Shown piece after piece: positions 21,049-33,226 of a DNA stretch of 64,000 nucleotides. Made by a program: the position numbers and the translations under genes. The number at the start of each line of letters is the position of its first letter. The first letter of the stretch is position 1. The DNA comes from Hysterangium stoloniferum (Eukaryota; Basidiomycota; Agaricomycetes; Hysterangiales; Hysterangiaceae): the NCBI GenBank assembly GCA_015178975.1, contig WHVD01000117.1:62001-126000 (forward strand), in the 5' to 3' direction. Under the pieces are notes generated by a model. The model was not told the origin of the DNA and made no database searches. It worked only from the letters and a program-made list of their open reading frames with translations.

Positions 21049-21957
21049 ACGTCTACGTCGGTTTCATCATAAACATCAAACAATACCCCCTGTATCTGTC
21101 AATTTTTATCACTGTCTCATTATCGTCTTGAACACTTCACACCTGGGCACGAAACCTTTTTTTCGTATTCGCATTCTTCTCGAATCGTGTCCTGGAATTA
21201 GCGGCTGTAGCATTTCCTTGAACCTTCCCAGTTATCTACCTTGCTGTACATCGCGGCAATGCCTGCCTACTGTTTTATTATCAATACCGCTATAATCCCA
21301 TCACCGTCTATGTTTTGCTCGTGATCTTTTCTTCTTCGTTTTCTGTCTGCCTGTTCAATTATATCATAACGTCGATGCTTTAGTGGGCTCAACAAAGCGC
21401 CATGAATTGAACCCCAATTTCAGAATACTTAACAATAAATGGTGCCCACCGAAGATACATCGTGATCGAAAATCTAATACTTTCGACAAGTTGTGTTCAG
21501 CTATATTTTGAGAAGGTGTGTTTGGTCCTTAACGCTGTGTGTAAGTGGTCAAGCTTCAACGCCTCAAACCTATAAGTACTTGTTGTAATTTCAACTTGGA
21601 CTGACATACAGGTTTTCGAAAGGTATGTATGTATTCACTTGACTGTATGTGAACATTTGTTGAGGAATACATTTGTAAAGAAACCGACGCGACACAGACC
21701 AGTACATATTTAGAGGAGATGCATAGAAAAGTGTTCGAAAATTCAAAAAAAGGTCCATGTTTCTACAGGATCGCCACAACAGCTGCTGTGCTCATATACA
21801 TCGCAACAACGTAGTTCCACAATTCTAGCGACGAAACCACGAGAGATTACCGAGGCACAGCCAAAAAACAGCTATAGCACAGGGATCTAATTGAGATATT
21901 TCCATCGCCATGTGAAAATCACGGATAATGCAACGTCAAAGTCTCCTACAAAATAAA
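21049..21957. other. No gene seen (convergent 3' ends)
   Basis: Intergenic DNA between the 3' ends of the plus-strand BTG gene and the minus-strand HeLo-like gene. Pyrimidine-rich after 21049 (3' UTR-like), AT-rich later. No supported frame. Confidence 0.5.
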
Positions 21958-23239
21958 TCACTTCACTTTCGCCGAGATAATTATGACGCCGCCTACCTCG
22001 CCCTTCAACGATGTAGACGTGACGGCTGTATGCGATCGCACTAGTCGCTCGTATAACCGTTTCAAATAAGCCTCATCGTGAACCGCGGGGTCCGGAGATT
22101 CATAAACCTGAAACGGGATGTTGACTTCTGCGGAACTGTATTCTTTAATAGGGAGAAAAGCAGGATCTCTAACATAGAATGAGAGGACAGTTCACTTTGA
22201 TTGGGTTGACAATACACTTACTGGCTCATAGCCTGAGCATGCTTGAGATCATGCTTGAACTAAAAGTTTTTCTTTTACTTAAATATACATATAGGATATC
22301 TTTGCATGTGCTTACCAGATCTTGTTTCGAGACTGCATCGCCCTCATACGCTTTAATTAACACCGTTTCGTTGCTCATTTGGCGTGTCGCTTCACGAAGG
22401 ACTATGGTCACTTCACCGCCAGATGACATCGTTATGCTATTCCGCATAATCGCACGGTTTAAACAGAAATCAGTCCGTTTGCAATACGATGCCTATAAAA
22501 TCCAAACGGTTAAATGTAACGGATTATGCCGCGAATCAAAAGCGGATTTACCTCGGCAGGAGACTCATTCAATTTTTTACTTTGTAATCCTTGCATCACA
22601 AATCTGACATCGGTATTGATGGCGTGGCTGGCCTCCACCATTTTATCTAGATGATCGATCATCATCGAGTTGTCGATGAGTAGAAGCATCTAGGTGGTTG
22701 CATCAGTAAATCTTCGTTTTTCAAATAAGTAGGTATACCTGTATAGAACCATAAGCGTTCTTTAGCCGGGCATCCAATTCTTTTATGGTTGTGTCTCGAT
22801 CAGACGCTGTTAGGAATGATAACAAGGGCGGAGTTTTCCTTTGTTTCTCGACCACCCTTTGAATGGCCTCGAGAATGCTATATGATCATTCCAACATCAA
22901 AGTCCGGCAATTCCCTTACTTAATGGATGCATACCTGACAAATACATCTAATTTTTCCTTCAAACTATCAGGGGCACTGTCCCATCTCTTGCGCATCTGG
23001 TCAGACAGTTGCGTGAGTTGTCCGACGATTGTCAAGGCAAGTTGTTGGAGTTTCGCAGTATTGTTCTTATGGACCTAAGGTTATCATAATGTATGCTTTT
23101 AGAGGCGTTCGGCATATAATGTATATAAATAATTCACCTGAACATTTTTCAAAATATTGATTGCAATTAGAGCAGCATCCTGGAGCCATGGTACTTGAGT
23201 AAGTTCGCCAAGTCCACTAATAGCTTTCGAAAGATCCAT
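21958..23239 (-). CDS. HeLo/MLKL-N-terminal-like helical protein with C-terminal extension
   Basis: Seven exons by GT-AG signals: 23239-23138, 23074-22935, 22877-22739, 22689-22552, 22492-22316, a microexon of 11 nt 22232-22222, and 22168-21958. The joined frame is open for 305 aa. The N-terminus (MDLSKAISGLGELTQVPWLQ, AALIAINILKNVQ) and the following helices (LQQLALTIVGQLTQ, RKRWDSAPDSL, then an ILEAIQRVVEK helix and IKELDARLKNAYGSIQ) look like the four-helix N-terminal domain shared by MLKL and fungal HeLo-type proteins, common at the head of Agaricomycete signalling proteins. No kinase, NACHT or repeat domain follows; the last 120 residues end in a hydrophobic VGGVIIISAKVK. A shorter paralogue with the same exon lengths lies at 42581-43344. 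Function is unknown; membrane or cell-death signalling is only an analogy. Confidence 0.65.
22222..22232 (-). other. Predicted 11-nt microexon
   Basis: Bounded by ...catgctcag and gtaagtg. It is required to carry the frame from the preceding exon (ends phase 0) to the last exon (enters with one base), encoding A-M-S-Q. No other choice of sites I tried keeps the long last exon in frame. Confidence 0.5.
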
Positions 23240-23599
23240 CGTTCATGTGGAGACACATGGAGTAGGTAGAAAACAAGAAAGAGTGTCAAGTACTTATACT
23301 AAGTACTAAGTACTATAAGCAGTGTTGGCGGTGGTGTGAAGGAATTGCAGTGAGTTGTCACGATAGTCACGCTCATCGCCTTGTTCTCACTTGCTGACTA
23401 AGCGAGGATAATCAATATCATTTCTATCTTCAACCCACTCTATAAAGAAACCCAGGACTAATTTTCGTGTAGAGAGTAAAATAATCTATTATTACGTCCC
23501 CTTCTTTCGCCGGCTTGCTAGTCTTCTGGGTTTATTATAAATCTTGAAAATGGCCATTTTGGAAAGTAAATGCCGCATGAGAATATCTTAACGCGTCTG

Positions 23600-25160
23600 A
23601 TATATTTCTGGATTATATTGTTGCTTAAAGGGGGATTGTTTATAGTTCAGGGAATTTCCATGAGGGTTAAAAAGCATTGATTTGTTTGCCAGTGTTTACG
23701 CGTCTCGTCACCTCAGTCACAGGCTTACTTAACTACCGGCATCTTTTGCATGTTACACGTGCTATCCCGCAGTGGACTCCAACCATGAGCCCCCGATCTA
23801 CGAAATTAGTCGAAGATTTGCCTGTTATTGTTGATTCGACGACGTGGACCAATGTTGAGCTCTTTGACCTTGCATGTGTGTCACCCGCTTGGGTTAATCC
23901 AACCACGACCCCTCGTTTTACAAAATTAGTTGAAAAATTGGTGCCTATTATTGTTGACTCGAGGATCTGGACCAAGGCTCAGCTCTTTGACCTATCATGT
24001 GTGTCACCCGCTTGGGTTAATCCCACCCCCAGACCTCTCTATAGGTTCCCCACTCTTACATCTGAAATACAATGCATATATCTGGTGGCGACCTTCGGAT
24101 CATCGGGCTTTTGTTTGCAGCTAGTTCAAGGTCTGAATCTGGCTGGACGCACTATGGGCACGGGGAATTAAAGTAGTTCGGTTTCCATTGAACATCCAAA
24201 GCTTAAAGATGCTTTCGCTAGTAGACTCGACAGCTACATTTATTATCCATCAAATGGCACCTGATCATATTATCACCAATTTTTATGTTCTACGGAATGA
24301 ACCGTCGTCTTATATGCCGGGTAGTAGAATAAACCCTATTTTTAAATGGAATACGATGGAGGCCACGATGTTTATTTCCCTCAACGACCCGTCCTCAATG
24401 AAGCCATGATGCATCATATCGCCACCTGAAGGACCGATTTTACTACCGGAGCTTGTTGAATTGGTTATTTCGCGGTGTACCATTTTCCACGGCATCCTGG
24501 TCGTTATTACACAGTTTCATATCTATCACAACTAGATATTCAACGCAATTGGAACAGTCGTCATTCATATCCCTCTTACAGGACACTCTGGAGACACTGC
24601 ACCTCGAATTACCGGCACCAACGCCACAAATTCTATATTTTGCGTCCGATAGCATTTTCAAAGCCCTTTTTGGGAAACAAAGAGTGGTATTATTGTCGTT
24701 GGGAGAGCTATGCCTCGTTGAGATTGGACCTGGTGATGGCACTCAGATTCGCACTGACGCAATGCGAAAACTTGGAAGGTGCTGTCCTCTCTTGGAAACA
24801 CTTACTTTGGTGGGTGATATCCCGGAAACCTTTCTCAAAATGTGGGGTTGGCCCTTTAACACACCCACGTCAAAGGATATCTTTCCATAAATGAAGGTTA
24901 TGTGTGGGCCCGTCCATGTTTGGTTTAACGGCTCCTTGCATTCATTAGCTAAACAGTGGAATGGCACCCAAAAGCAAAATCGATATACTCAACATATTAA
25001 AATGGATGGTTGTGACCAAGGGTGATGTGAAACGGTCAGCCAGTCTTGTGTTGCCTTACAAGTAACTTAAAATAACATGGACATACAGGAGAATCGACAT
25101 ACCCACACCCTAGTGATGGCGCTTGTACAGGGCTATTCTGAAGAATTTCTATCCTCAGGT
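23600..25160 (+). repeat. Duplicated segment, copy A (F-box-like locus)
   Basis: Similar along its length to 25813-27310, including about 180 bp upstream of the coding start (shared gggggattgtttatagttc) and the 3' flank (shared atcgacatacccacaccct). The duplication therefore included flanking DNA as well as the reading frame. Confidence 0.8.
23785..25067 (+). pseudogene. F-box-like protein pseudogene (copy A)
   Basis: Damaged paralogue of the intact gene at 26035. It begins MSPRSTKLVEDL but holds the first 39-residue module twice in tandem (23785-23901 and 23902-24021, both ending LFDL(A/S)CVSPAWVNPT). The frame breaks after LVQGLNLAGRT near 24160 through loss of bases, and again near 24380, 24480 and later. 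Recognisable pieces (INPIFKWNTMEATMF, LVELVISRCTIFHG) continue to about 25067. Unlikely to make a full protein. Confidence 0.8.
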
Positions 25161-25812
25161 TAAGGCCCTTCGTGCATCCGATTATGCCATAGAGAAAAGG
25201 TACAGCCATGATTGTAGTCGGTCATCCCTGTATTTAATGTTGCCCAGTTGTATACAGGTAACCTTACCCCAATCGATGATTGTAGCCCTTCTGGTTTCCA
25301 TGCATATTTTAGGCGTGCTCTGATGGTGAAGTTTTTCTACCTCAAGTTTTCTTGCTCTCTTTGTTTCGCTCGATCCATCATATATATTTCTTTTCTTTAA
25401 GGATTTGTTGTGGTCTTATCCTCATTAGCTTTTGGTGCGGCCGTGCCATAGTTTGTATGTTTGACCTACAAAGCGCCCTCATCGCCACTGATAAAATGTC
25501 CTGCAGCTTCTGATTGCTCTATACCTCAAGTTAAACCAGGGCTTATTGCTGGGTCGGTGATACTTAATCTGTAACTGTAACTCTTCCTCGCTTGCAGCGC
25601 ATTTTCAGAAAAAGGAAGAAAAGAAAGAAAAATCATATGAAGTAATATATATATAGAACATGCTTTCTGTGTGTTCGAATGCCTAAACCAATGCATGAAC
25701 TTTAATCAGCTACTAAATAGTCTCATTGAAACATACTCCTAATCAGAGCACGTACGTACAGTAATGCGAAGTTCTTCTCAATCTCGACGTCAACCCAACA
25801 TGCAATGTGCTA
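25161..25812. other. Spacer between the duplicated F-box loci
   Basis: AT-rich, no coding frame. Part of it (cttattgctgggtcggtgatac, 25539) recurs after copy B (cttattgctaggtcggtgacac, 27738), so the duplicated unit probably extends past the 3' flank already noted. Confidence 0.5.
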
Positions 25813-27310
25813 ATATATTTCCAGACTATATTCTGCGTAGAGGGGGATTGTTTATAGTTCAGGGAATTTCCATGAAGGCCAAAGCATTGATTTGTTTGCG
25901 AGTGTTTACGCGTCTATCTTCACTTCAATCACACGCTTACTTAACCATCTTTTCGAGCTAGATGACAACTCTTTCTCTGGCATCTCTCTCATGAGCACCA
26001 TATTACACGTGTTATCCCACAGTGAACTCCAACCATGAGCCCTCGTTCTACGAAATTAGTCGAAGATTTGGTGCCTATTATTGTTGATTCCACGACCTGG
26101 ACCAATACTCAGCTCTTTGACCTATCTCGTGTGTCACCCGCTTGGGTTAATCCCACCCGTAGACTTCTCTACAGGTTCCCCACTCTTACATCTGAAATAC
26201 AATGCAGATATCTGGTGGCGACTCTCGAATCTTCGGGCGCTTGTTTGCAACTAGTTCAAGGTATGAACTTGTGGCTGGACGAACCTCCGACATGGGCACG
26301 GGGAATTAAAGCAGTTCGGTTTCTATTGAACATCCGAGGTTTAAAGATGCTTTCGTTCGTAGACTCGACAGCCACTTTTCTTATCCATCAAATGGCACCT
26401 GATCATACCATCACCAATTTTTATGTTTTACGGAACGAACCGTCTTATATGTCGGGTAGAATAAACCCTATTTTTGAATGGAATGCGATGGAGGCCACGA
26501 TGTTTATGTCCCTCAAACGACTCGTCCTCAATGAAGCCATGATGCATATCACGTCGCCACCTGAAGAAGCGATTTTACTACCGGAACTTGTAGAATTGGT
26601 TATTTCGCGGTGTACCATTCTCCACGGCACCCTTTCGGATATGTTAACCCGGACATCCTGGTCGCGATTGCGTAATTTCACATTTACCACAACTACATAC
26701 ACGATGCAGTTGTCGCCGTTTATATCCCTACTACAGGATACTCTGGAGACACTGCACCTCGAATTATGGCCGCCAACTCCACAACTTCCATTATTCACGT
26801 CCAGTATCATCTTCAACGACGTTTTTGGGCAAATGGTGGTATTTTCGGCGTTACGAGAGCTATATCTCGTCGATGTTGGGCCTCTTGACGGCGCTCTGAT
26901 TCATACTAACGCAATGCGGAAACTTGGAAGGTGCTGTCCTATCTTGGAAACACTTACTTTAGTGGGTGGCATCCCGGAAACGCTTCTCGCGATGTGGGGT
27001 TGGCCATTTGACGCACCCACGTCAAAGGAGATTTTTCCACATATGAAGGTTATGTGTGGGCCCGCTCATATTTGGTTTGACGACTCTTTGCAGTCATCAG
27101 TTGAACGATGGAATTGGGCCCAAAAGGAAAATCGATACACTCAACATATTAAATGGATGGTTGTGACGGAGGTTGATGTCAAATGGTCAGTCAGTCTTTT
27201 ATTGATTTACAAGTAACTTAATAACACGGACATACAGGAAAATCGACATACCCACACCCTAATAATGAAGCTTGTACAGCTTTCGGAGGAATTTCTATCT
27301 TTAGTCGAGA
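25813..27310 (+). repeat. Duplicated segment, copy B (F-box-like locus)
   Basis: Partner of 23600-25160, in direct orientation. This copy keeps the open reading frame. Confidence 0.8.
26035..27216 (+). CDS. F-box-like/leucine-rich-repeat family protein
   Basis: Uninterrupted frame of 393 aa. The N-terminus (LVEDLVPIIVDSTTWTNTQL, FDLSRVSPAWVNPTRRLLYR) resembles the short F-box-like helical segment at the head of basidiomycete F-box proteins. The rest alternates helix and strand with recurring leucine-rich segments (LLPELVELVISRC, LLQDTLETLHLEL, FSALRELYLVDVG, CCPILETLTLVGG), as in the LRR-like substrate-binding part of such proteins. These usually serve in SCF ubiquitin ligases, but the F-box is divergent, so Skp1 binding is only an inference. 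The family is locally duplicated: a pseudogene copy upstream and a 3' fragment at 39008. Confidence 0.7.
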   Translation: MSPRSTKLVEDLVPIIVDSTTWTNTQLFDLSRVSPAWVNPTRRLLYRFPTLTSEIQCRYLVATLESSGACLQLVQGMNLWLDEPPTWARGIKAVRFLLNIRGLKMLSFVDSTATFLIHQMAPDHTITNFYVLRNEPSYMSGRINPIFEWNAMEATMFMSLKRLVLNEAMMHITSPPEEAILLPELVELVISRCTILHGTLSDMLTRTSWSRLRNFTFTTTTYTMQLSPFISLLQDTLETLHLELWPPTPQLPLFTSSIIFNDVFGQMVVFSALRELYLVDVGPLDGALIHTNAMRKLGRCCPILETLTLVGGIPETLLAMWGWPFDAPTSKEIFPHMKVMCGPAHIWFDDSLQSSVERWNWAQKENRYTQHIKWMVVTEVDVKWSVSLLLIYK

Positions 27311-30215
27311 TTCTTCATTTACCTGATAATATCGCCTAGAGAAAGTGGTACACCGACTATGTATGTAGTCCATCCAATGCTGTCTATTGTTTTACAGATG
27401 CCGGTAGTCTCTATCTAGCGCTCCAACCAATGGTCATAGCCCTTGATTTGTGGTTTTCCCGCAAATGTCAGGTGTGTTCTATTGGCGAAGCCTCTAACCT
27501 TGAGTTTTGTTGTTATCTTCGTTTCACTTTAGTTCATTAAATACGGTTTTTTTTTTTTCGAAAATTGGCTGTGGTCTTGTTGTGAGTGAATTTTAGGCAG
27601 TCTGTACAATATTTTGCACATTTGATCTACATAGCCTCCTCGCCGCCCTAATAATCATTAAGTAACGTACCCTGTTAGTACTAGTGATAGGATGCCCTGT
27701 AGCTTCTGATCGCTCTGTAGCCTGAATTCAAACAGGACTTATTGCTAGGTCGGTGACACCCAATTTATAGCTGTAACTCTTCCTCGCTTCCAACGCATTT
27801 AAAAAAAAAACATATGAAGGGATATGGGACATGCTCCCTGTGTACTCAAACTGCCTACTCCAATACATGAACGCTAAACTACTTCTGATTAGTTTTATTG
27901 AAACAAACTTCTAATCCGATCACACCTGTACAGTAATGCGAAGTTTCTCTCAGTCTCGACTTCAACCCAACATCCAATAGGCTGGGAACGCTCGGTATAT
28001 CAATAAGTATTTGCCATATATATCGCTCTGAGGACCCCTGAGAACAATTTTACGTACTTTGCCCTTACTTCCCGGGCCGCTCTCAGGGCAACCTATCACC
28101 AACTTTTCCTGGAACTCTGCTTGCTCTGAAACCGACTGATTTTTTTGTTTTCAATTTTGCGTTCTTCTTGGGTAGATCTACGTGACCCACGATCGTACTT
28201 CAATGAACCGTGGAGATATGGAATGTAGTACACCGGACTACCCCACATTCTGCATTTTTAATACTACACCGGCGCTGGTCCGCCGACTCACCTCCTTGCA
28301 TTTTAACCACGAACAAACCCTATATAAATTATCGGTCTTTACACCTCCTGCATGCCTATGTTAGAGAAATGAACGCTAAAGGGCAGCTGTCAGGACTGTT
28401 TCGGGGGAGGTGGTGTTAGAATGATAAAGGGGGCGAGGCACTAACTGCGCAGGAGCTCAAAACGAACGGGCAAGATGAAGATTCACCGACGTCAACTATG
28501 TACACACAATAGTACATAACACGTATCTAATGTACCGAGTCACTAAAGCTAACAGGTGGATCTAGGGATCAGTAACGTAACCGTACACACCATATTTGCG
28601 ATTCCCGTAATGCGATCCACATCCCCGTTCCCTCCCTCCTTCCTATTAGCCGTATACGTCTGCAAATACGGGAATACGGTGAGTAATTTGTAATTTCTTT
28701 TTGTATCCTGGTGTAAGATGCTACTTTAATCTGATCATGTTATCATAGTAAGAAAATATGGTGTACCTGTAAAGGCATATATGATTTATCCGTATGCCGT
28801 CGGATGGTGTGACTGTACAGCAATGCACGTATCATTAATATTCCATCGGGGTAGGTCAGTTTTGCCTCAATACCACTTACCATCTCACAGGTTGTTTTGC
28901 AGTACGCATGTAACTTATTTACATGAGGCAGAACTCCCTCACATGCTCCGTTTATTCACTGCTCTGCCTTCGATATTGCCAGAATCTCCCCCGTGTGCCA
29001 AGCTTCCGCCAGAAATTAATGTTTTATTTTTGAAGGAGAGGGCACTTCGCCTGCCTTAAACAAAGTCATGCACACTGCATTTGATGACAACTAGAGAGGT
29101 ATCAAGATTTGTGAAAGAGGACATTCACTCACACAACCAGGTGATCTTGTGCGGTGGTGTGTCACACGGCTCTCCAAGGTGTCAGACTTGGCAGGGCACC
29201 GCTGACATGGTAAACTTGTGGATCACAGCTCTGATTACTCTCACAAAGGGAATTGGGGGGATAATCGAAGGCTCAGAAGGTTATATCGGAGCTACGGTTG
29301 CCAGAATATGATTGAGATATTGGAGTTTAAGGATTTAATTTCGCTGTCGCCACCTACATCAGCCAAACCGACAGAGCAAGTTAAGAGAGACAGCCTCTGA
29401 CCCAAATAAAGTGCTATGGTGTATGGGTATATTCGCATACAGTGCGGTGCCAATCCCTCCATGGATCTATGACATCGTTCAACTAGCTGAACGACAAGAA
29501 ATATATACATAGTAACTTGAAGTGGTCTTGCTAGGTTATCGGTGGCCGATCCGTTGTAGAGTTTTCCTATCTTTCTCCTTGGATTTAAATTGTGTGGAAT
29601 TTGATGTCTGTTTACTAGACAGTTTTGAAGATAAGTGGAGGGGGACGAAGGCGATGAATAGCGCCATGCTGGGAAGTTATCTCCGATTTTTCATGGTTAA
29701 TTTGATGAGAGGATGGCATACCAACTTTATTTCATGTTCCAGGTTTAGTGGTCAGAGAGATATAAAGAATGTGGTAAAGGTGTTGTGATTGTGATTGTCT
29801 AGCTATCGCTCTTGGGTTTTAAAGACATACTAACGAGTCATAACTATCCGAATTTGAGAATATTCTACCAATGCTGGCCTCTCCAGGAATATTCTTGAAG
29901 CTTCCGACACTAAAAACATAACAAAATAGAAATGAATCACAACAAGTGCGGGAGACTCATTGGGAGTCGTACTAGTGTTCTGGTAGAGGTGGAGTTACAG
30001 ATAGGATTACAAAGGTAGTGATGGTACTCGTTCTATCGATATCAAGCCACCCAACGACAAACGTCGCGGGCCGGTTAGGCATACAAGTATGTATTTCATT
30101 AATATCACAATCAGCTTAGCCACTAGTAAACGAGGTTTAGATCTCAGTGTATAGCTGTATTGCTAATTTGAGCCACATATTAGAACAGAACATCTCGCGT
30201 TCCCATTGTGCTTGC
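27311..30215. other. No gene seen
   Basis: About 2.9 kb. The start (27500-27990) is related to 25430-25800 and so belongs to the F-box duplication. 28000-30215 has only short frames on both strands, none with a recognisable domain. Confidence 0.5.
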
Positions 30216-32330
30216 TCAGGCCTCAGTTCTCTTCTGGAAACTTTCCTTCACCTAATCATAAATTAATAACAGAAAAGTCTGAAGAGGGAAGTAACACACC
30301 TCAAGAAGGAACTTCTTATCCGAACAAAGCAAAATTCCAGTTGCCGCGAGGGTCTTCACAATACGCAATGTACTAGCATGAGCTTCTTTACTGCATGCTG
30401 CTGCAGTAAAGCCGATCGTGTGGTTCCCGCTTGTTGCGGGAATAACTAGACAGATATGAACTACTAAGAATTAAGGGAAAACCGGAAATACTCACAATAT
30501 GCGGGATGTAGAGCGGGGAGAGCTGTTGATGAGATTTAAGTGGGTAAATGAGAGTATGATTCATATCGATATAATGATACCTTGAGTGATGTCCCCCTGT
30601 TCGGGATTGGGGTTAGACTTTGTCACCCAGGATAGGATTTATGCCAAAGCAGCTTACAAAGTCTGTGGATGCCGGGGACTTTCGAGGTTCCGCTGTAACC
30701 ATACCATACCGCGTTGTCGCAAGCTTGATATATTCCCGACCTATGATTGAGACCAAACTACATCAAATGACTGATGCCAAACCAAATCTTAACGTACTGA
30801 GAGTAGGGTTATGACAAAGTTCCTTATAGGGGAGGTTCGGGGTGATTTTATGGGTGCATCCCGTAGCTAGGGCAGCCGCACTAGTACAAAAGACTATGGA
30901 TGAAAGGATGCAGGCAAGGAATGAGATATTGAACACACACGAAACAAGCCATTATACGTTTAGCAAGCACGGCAACTTCGTCACCTGTCGGTGCTCGCAC
31001 AATATAATTCATTTTGGCATAATCGGGAATTACTAGTAGGGGGAAAGATTATGAAATAAACAAAACTTAATTAACGGACGATAAAAAAAACAACTTGCTC
31101 ACCATTTGCTGCCCAGTTTTTCCCTTCGATGATGCCGTGTATCCTGCACTCGGGCTTTACCTGCTGTCGCAATGCAGAAACACTGCTGTAAGCTAGCACG
31201 GCGGCATCAAGAGCATTTATCCCTTCCCAAGGTGCTCCCGAGGCGTGTGCGCTGGTAGAAAAAAATAAGGTAGTACATAAAAAACACTAGAAATGCTGAC
31301 ACTAACGTCCGGCCGAAAAATTCAACATCTAGTGATTGAATTGCAAGGGAAGGGGGTATTTCAAAATAACCGTCAAGGCCAGCGCTTGGATGACACCTAA
31401 TACCCATTGTAAGTGAATTACAGCATCTCAACGAAGCGAATCTTATTAACATTAAACATGCGTCCATGTCAGCGTAACCGCCACGATCAAGTAGCATTAC
31501 TTTTCCTCCTCCTCCTTCTTCCGCTGCAGTTCAATGTTTTCAGCCATGTAAGTATCCAGGCAATAACCTAAAAAAAAACACCTCACCTGGAGTTCCAAGT
31601 AACACAACCTCTCCCGCAATATCATGTTTTACGAGGGCGGCTTTAACCCCTAATGCAATTCCAACGCCTGCGATAGCGATGAGGTTATGACCGCAGGCAT
31701 GTCCTATTCCTGGGAGGGCATCCATCTCGGAATTAACTCCAAGGACGGGACCGCCAGTACCGTGCTTGAAGGATGCGCGCCATGCAGTTTCAAGACCGAG
31801 ATAGTGAGGCGTGACGGTGAACCCTTGAGAAGCCATATACGTCGTGAGTGTGTCGTGAGCAAATCTGGAGAAATACATTTAAGTAGCAGCTTGAAAGTGA
31901 AGTATTGTGACTCTACTTTTCCTTGAACATGAGCTCGGGATGCTCTACTCCACGAAGTCACAGTTAGTGTACAAACAAACACGAGGATGGGACGAAGAAT
32001 AGTACCATGTAACAGCAGGCTCAAGCTTCTCAAGTCTTCGTCAATTTCATCCACTCTGGCTTCCATCGTCTCGAGTACAGGGGCTGATAAGAAGGGATTA
32101 TCTGCATTAGAATCCGAAGGGTATGGCGGTAGTGGCTCTCCGGAAGCAATTCCTTTTTTCTCAGTAACTGCTCTTTCTTGTATCACTGCTGCCCCCTTCG
32201 AATATGATATGTTCTGTGCCTGTAATTCATCCACTGGCTGTTGTCTGCGACTCAAGTACGCAACACGGCGGAACATTGAGCGAAAGGGGGAGAAACAGCC
32301 TGGCATCTGCTCTTCGTTTCTGGGGGTCAT
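30216..32330 (-). CDS. M20-family metallopeptidase, PM20D2-like
   Basis: Thirteen exons fitted by GT-AG sites: 32330-32006, 31944-31917, 31864-31587, 31523-31451, 31396-31307, 31251-31103, 31032-30939, 30880-30798, 30740-30658, 30596-30581, 30522-30496, 30445-30300 and 30251-30216. The joined frame is open for 475 aa. After a variable N-terminal 95 residues comes the M20 core: HEHPELMFKEKFAHDTL, NSEMDALPGIGHACGHN (metal-binding Asp and His), GTPAEEGGGGK (catalytic Glu pair), SLDVEFFGRTAHASGAPWEG, NVIPDYAKMNYIVRAPT and a C-terminal GNHTIGFTAAA. In mammals PM20D2 hydrolyses beta-alanyl dipeptides; the substrate here is unknown. Two exons are only 16 and 27 nt. An in-frame GTG at 32417 exists, but I used the ATG at 32330. 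A copia element sits about 500 bp upstream. Confidence 0.85.
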
Positions 32331-32826
32331 TGTGAAGCCACTAACGCAGTAATCTCTCTCACAGACTATTTGAGAATGGACAGAAATAGAAAATTCTCGC
32401 CTGATTTCCCATGACACCCTATGCGATATCGATGGGCTCCTGTGTCTGGCGTACTGTTTCTAATAGGCTCACAGTACGCATGGTTTCAGCCCAACGCAAC
32501 TTTCGAACATCAGCTGTCCGAGCTGTATTTACATGCAAGTTAGCCCAGGGCACACGTAGCCCGGCGAATATGCGTTTGGGTAGTAATACGAATCTGGCGA
32601 TTGGCAGGTCCCGCCCGCGGCTTGGGCGGGCTTTCAAGGCTCGGGGTTGCCAATATTTTAGGACGGGATTTTGGCTCGGACTCGGTTCAACCGCCTAAAA
32701 CGTAGAGCTTTTCCTGAATGTTCAAATTTTTAGAAATGCACGCGAAATTTTATATATTCTCTGTGAACTTTCCAAGTGAAGTATATATATAGACATGTAG
32801 TTTAATGTGGGAAATGTCCAGAAGAG
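32331..32826. other. Upstream region of the M20 gene, cut by the copia insertion
   Basis: Should hold the M20 promoter. A plus-strand frame (32411-32698) and its antisense have no recognisable domain. The last five bases (aagag, 32822-32826) are the copia target duplication. Confidence 0.5.
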
Positions 32827-33184
32827 TGTTAGAATGTAAGACCTAATAGTAATCTCAGTCTCGTATTAGTGTATAACGGACTGTGATAGATACCTAATAG
32901 TAATCTATAATACATGAGTATACTGCAGTAACGGTATAAGTAAAGCGACTTACCTCAGTCTCGTATTAGTGTATAACGGACTGAGGTATAGAGACGTTCT
33001 AGCTACTACATATATACCAGAAGTAAACAATAAGTAAGACGGACAATAGGTAGAACAAGGAAAGGTATGAAACACAAAAGAACAATAGGATATGCTTTCA
33101 TGCATAGTTCCTTTGTTGTTTCGATCCTATTGTATTATTGTTTGCCCATATATGGTGATGGGATTTCTACGGTGTTATCCAACA
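32827..33184 (-). repeat. 3' LTR of the copia element
   Basis: 358 bp, TGTTAG...CCAACA on the plus strand. It contains a 28-bp word (starting tcagtctcgtattagtg) twice. The second occurrence is framed by 9-bp inverted arms acctcagtc/gactgaggt. Confidence 0.95.
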
Positions 33185-33220
33185 CTCCTCCTCACCGTAG
33201 ATACTCCTCCTCGCATGGAA
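33185..33220 (-). other. Polypurine tract of the copia element
   Basis: In element sense gaggaggag lies directly before the 3' LTR, and a second gaggaggag lies about 20 bp upstream. It is the likely plus-strand primer. Confidence 0.6.
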
Positions 33221-33226
33221 ATCCAG

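Noticed and set aside
22227-22316. Reading through the 22315 donor to end the HeLo-like protein at 22226
   Set aside because: A strong gtaagc donor and the open final exon with a coherent protein (FLPIKEYSSAEVNIPF...) favour splicing via the microexon.
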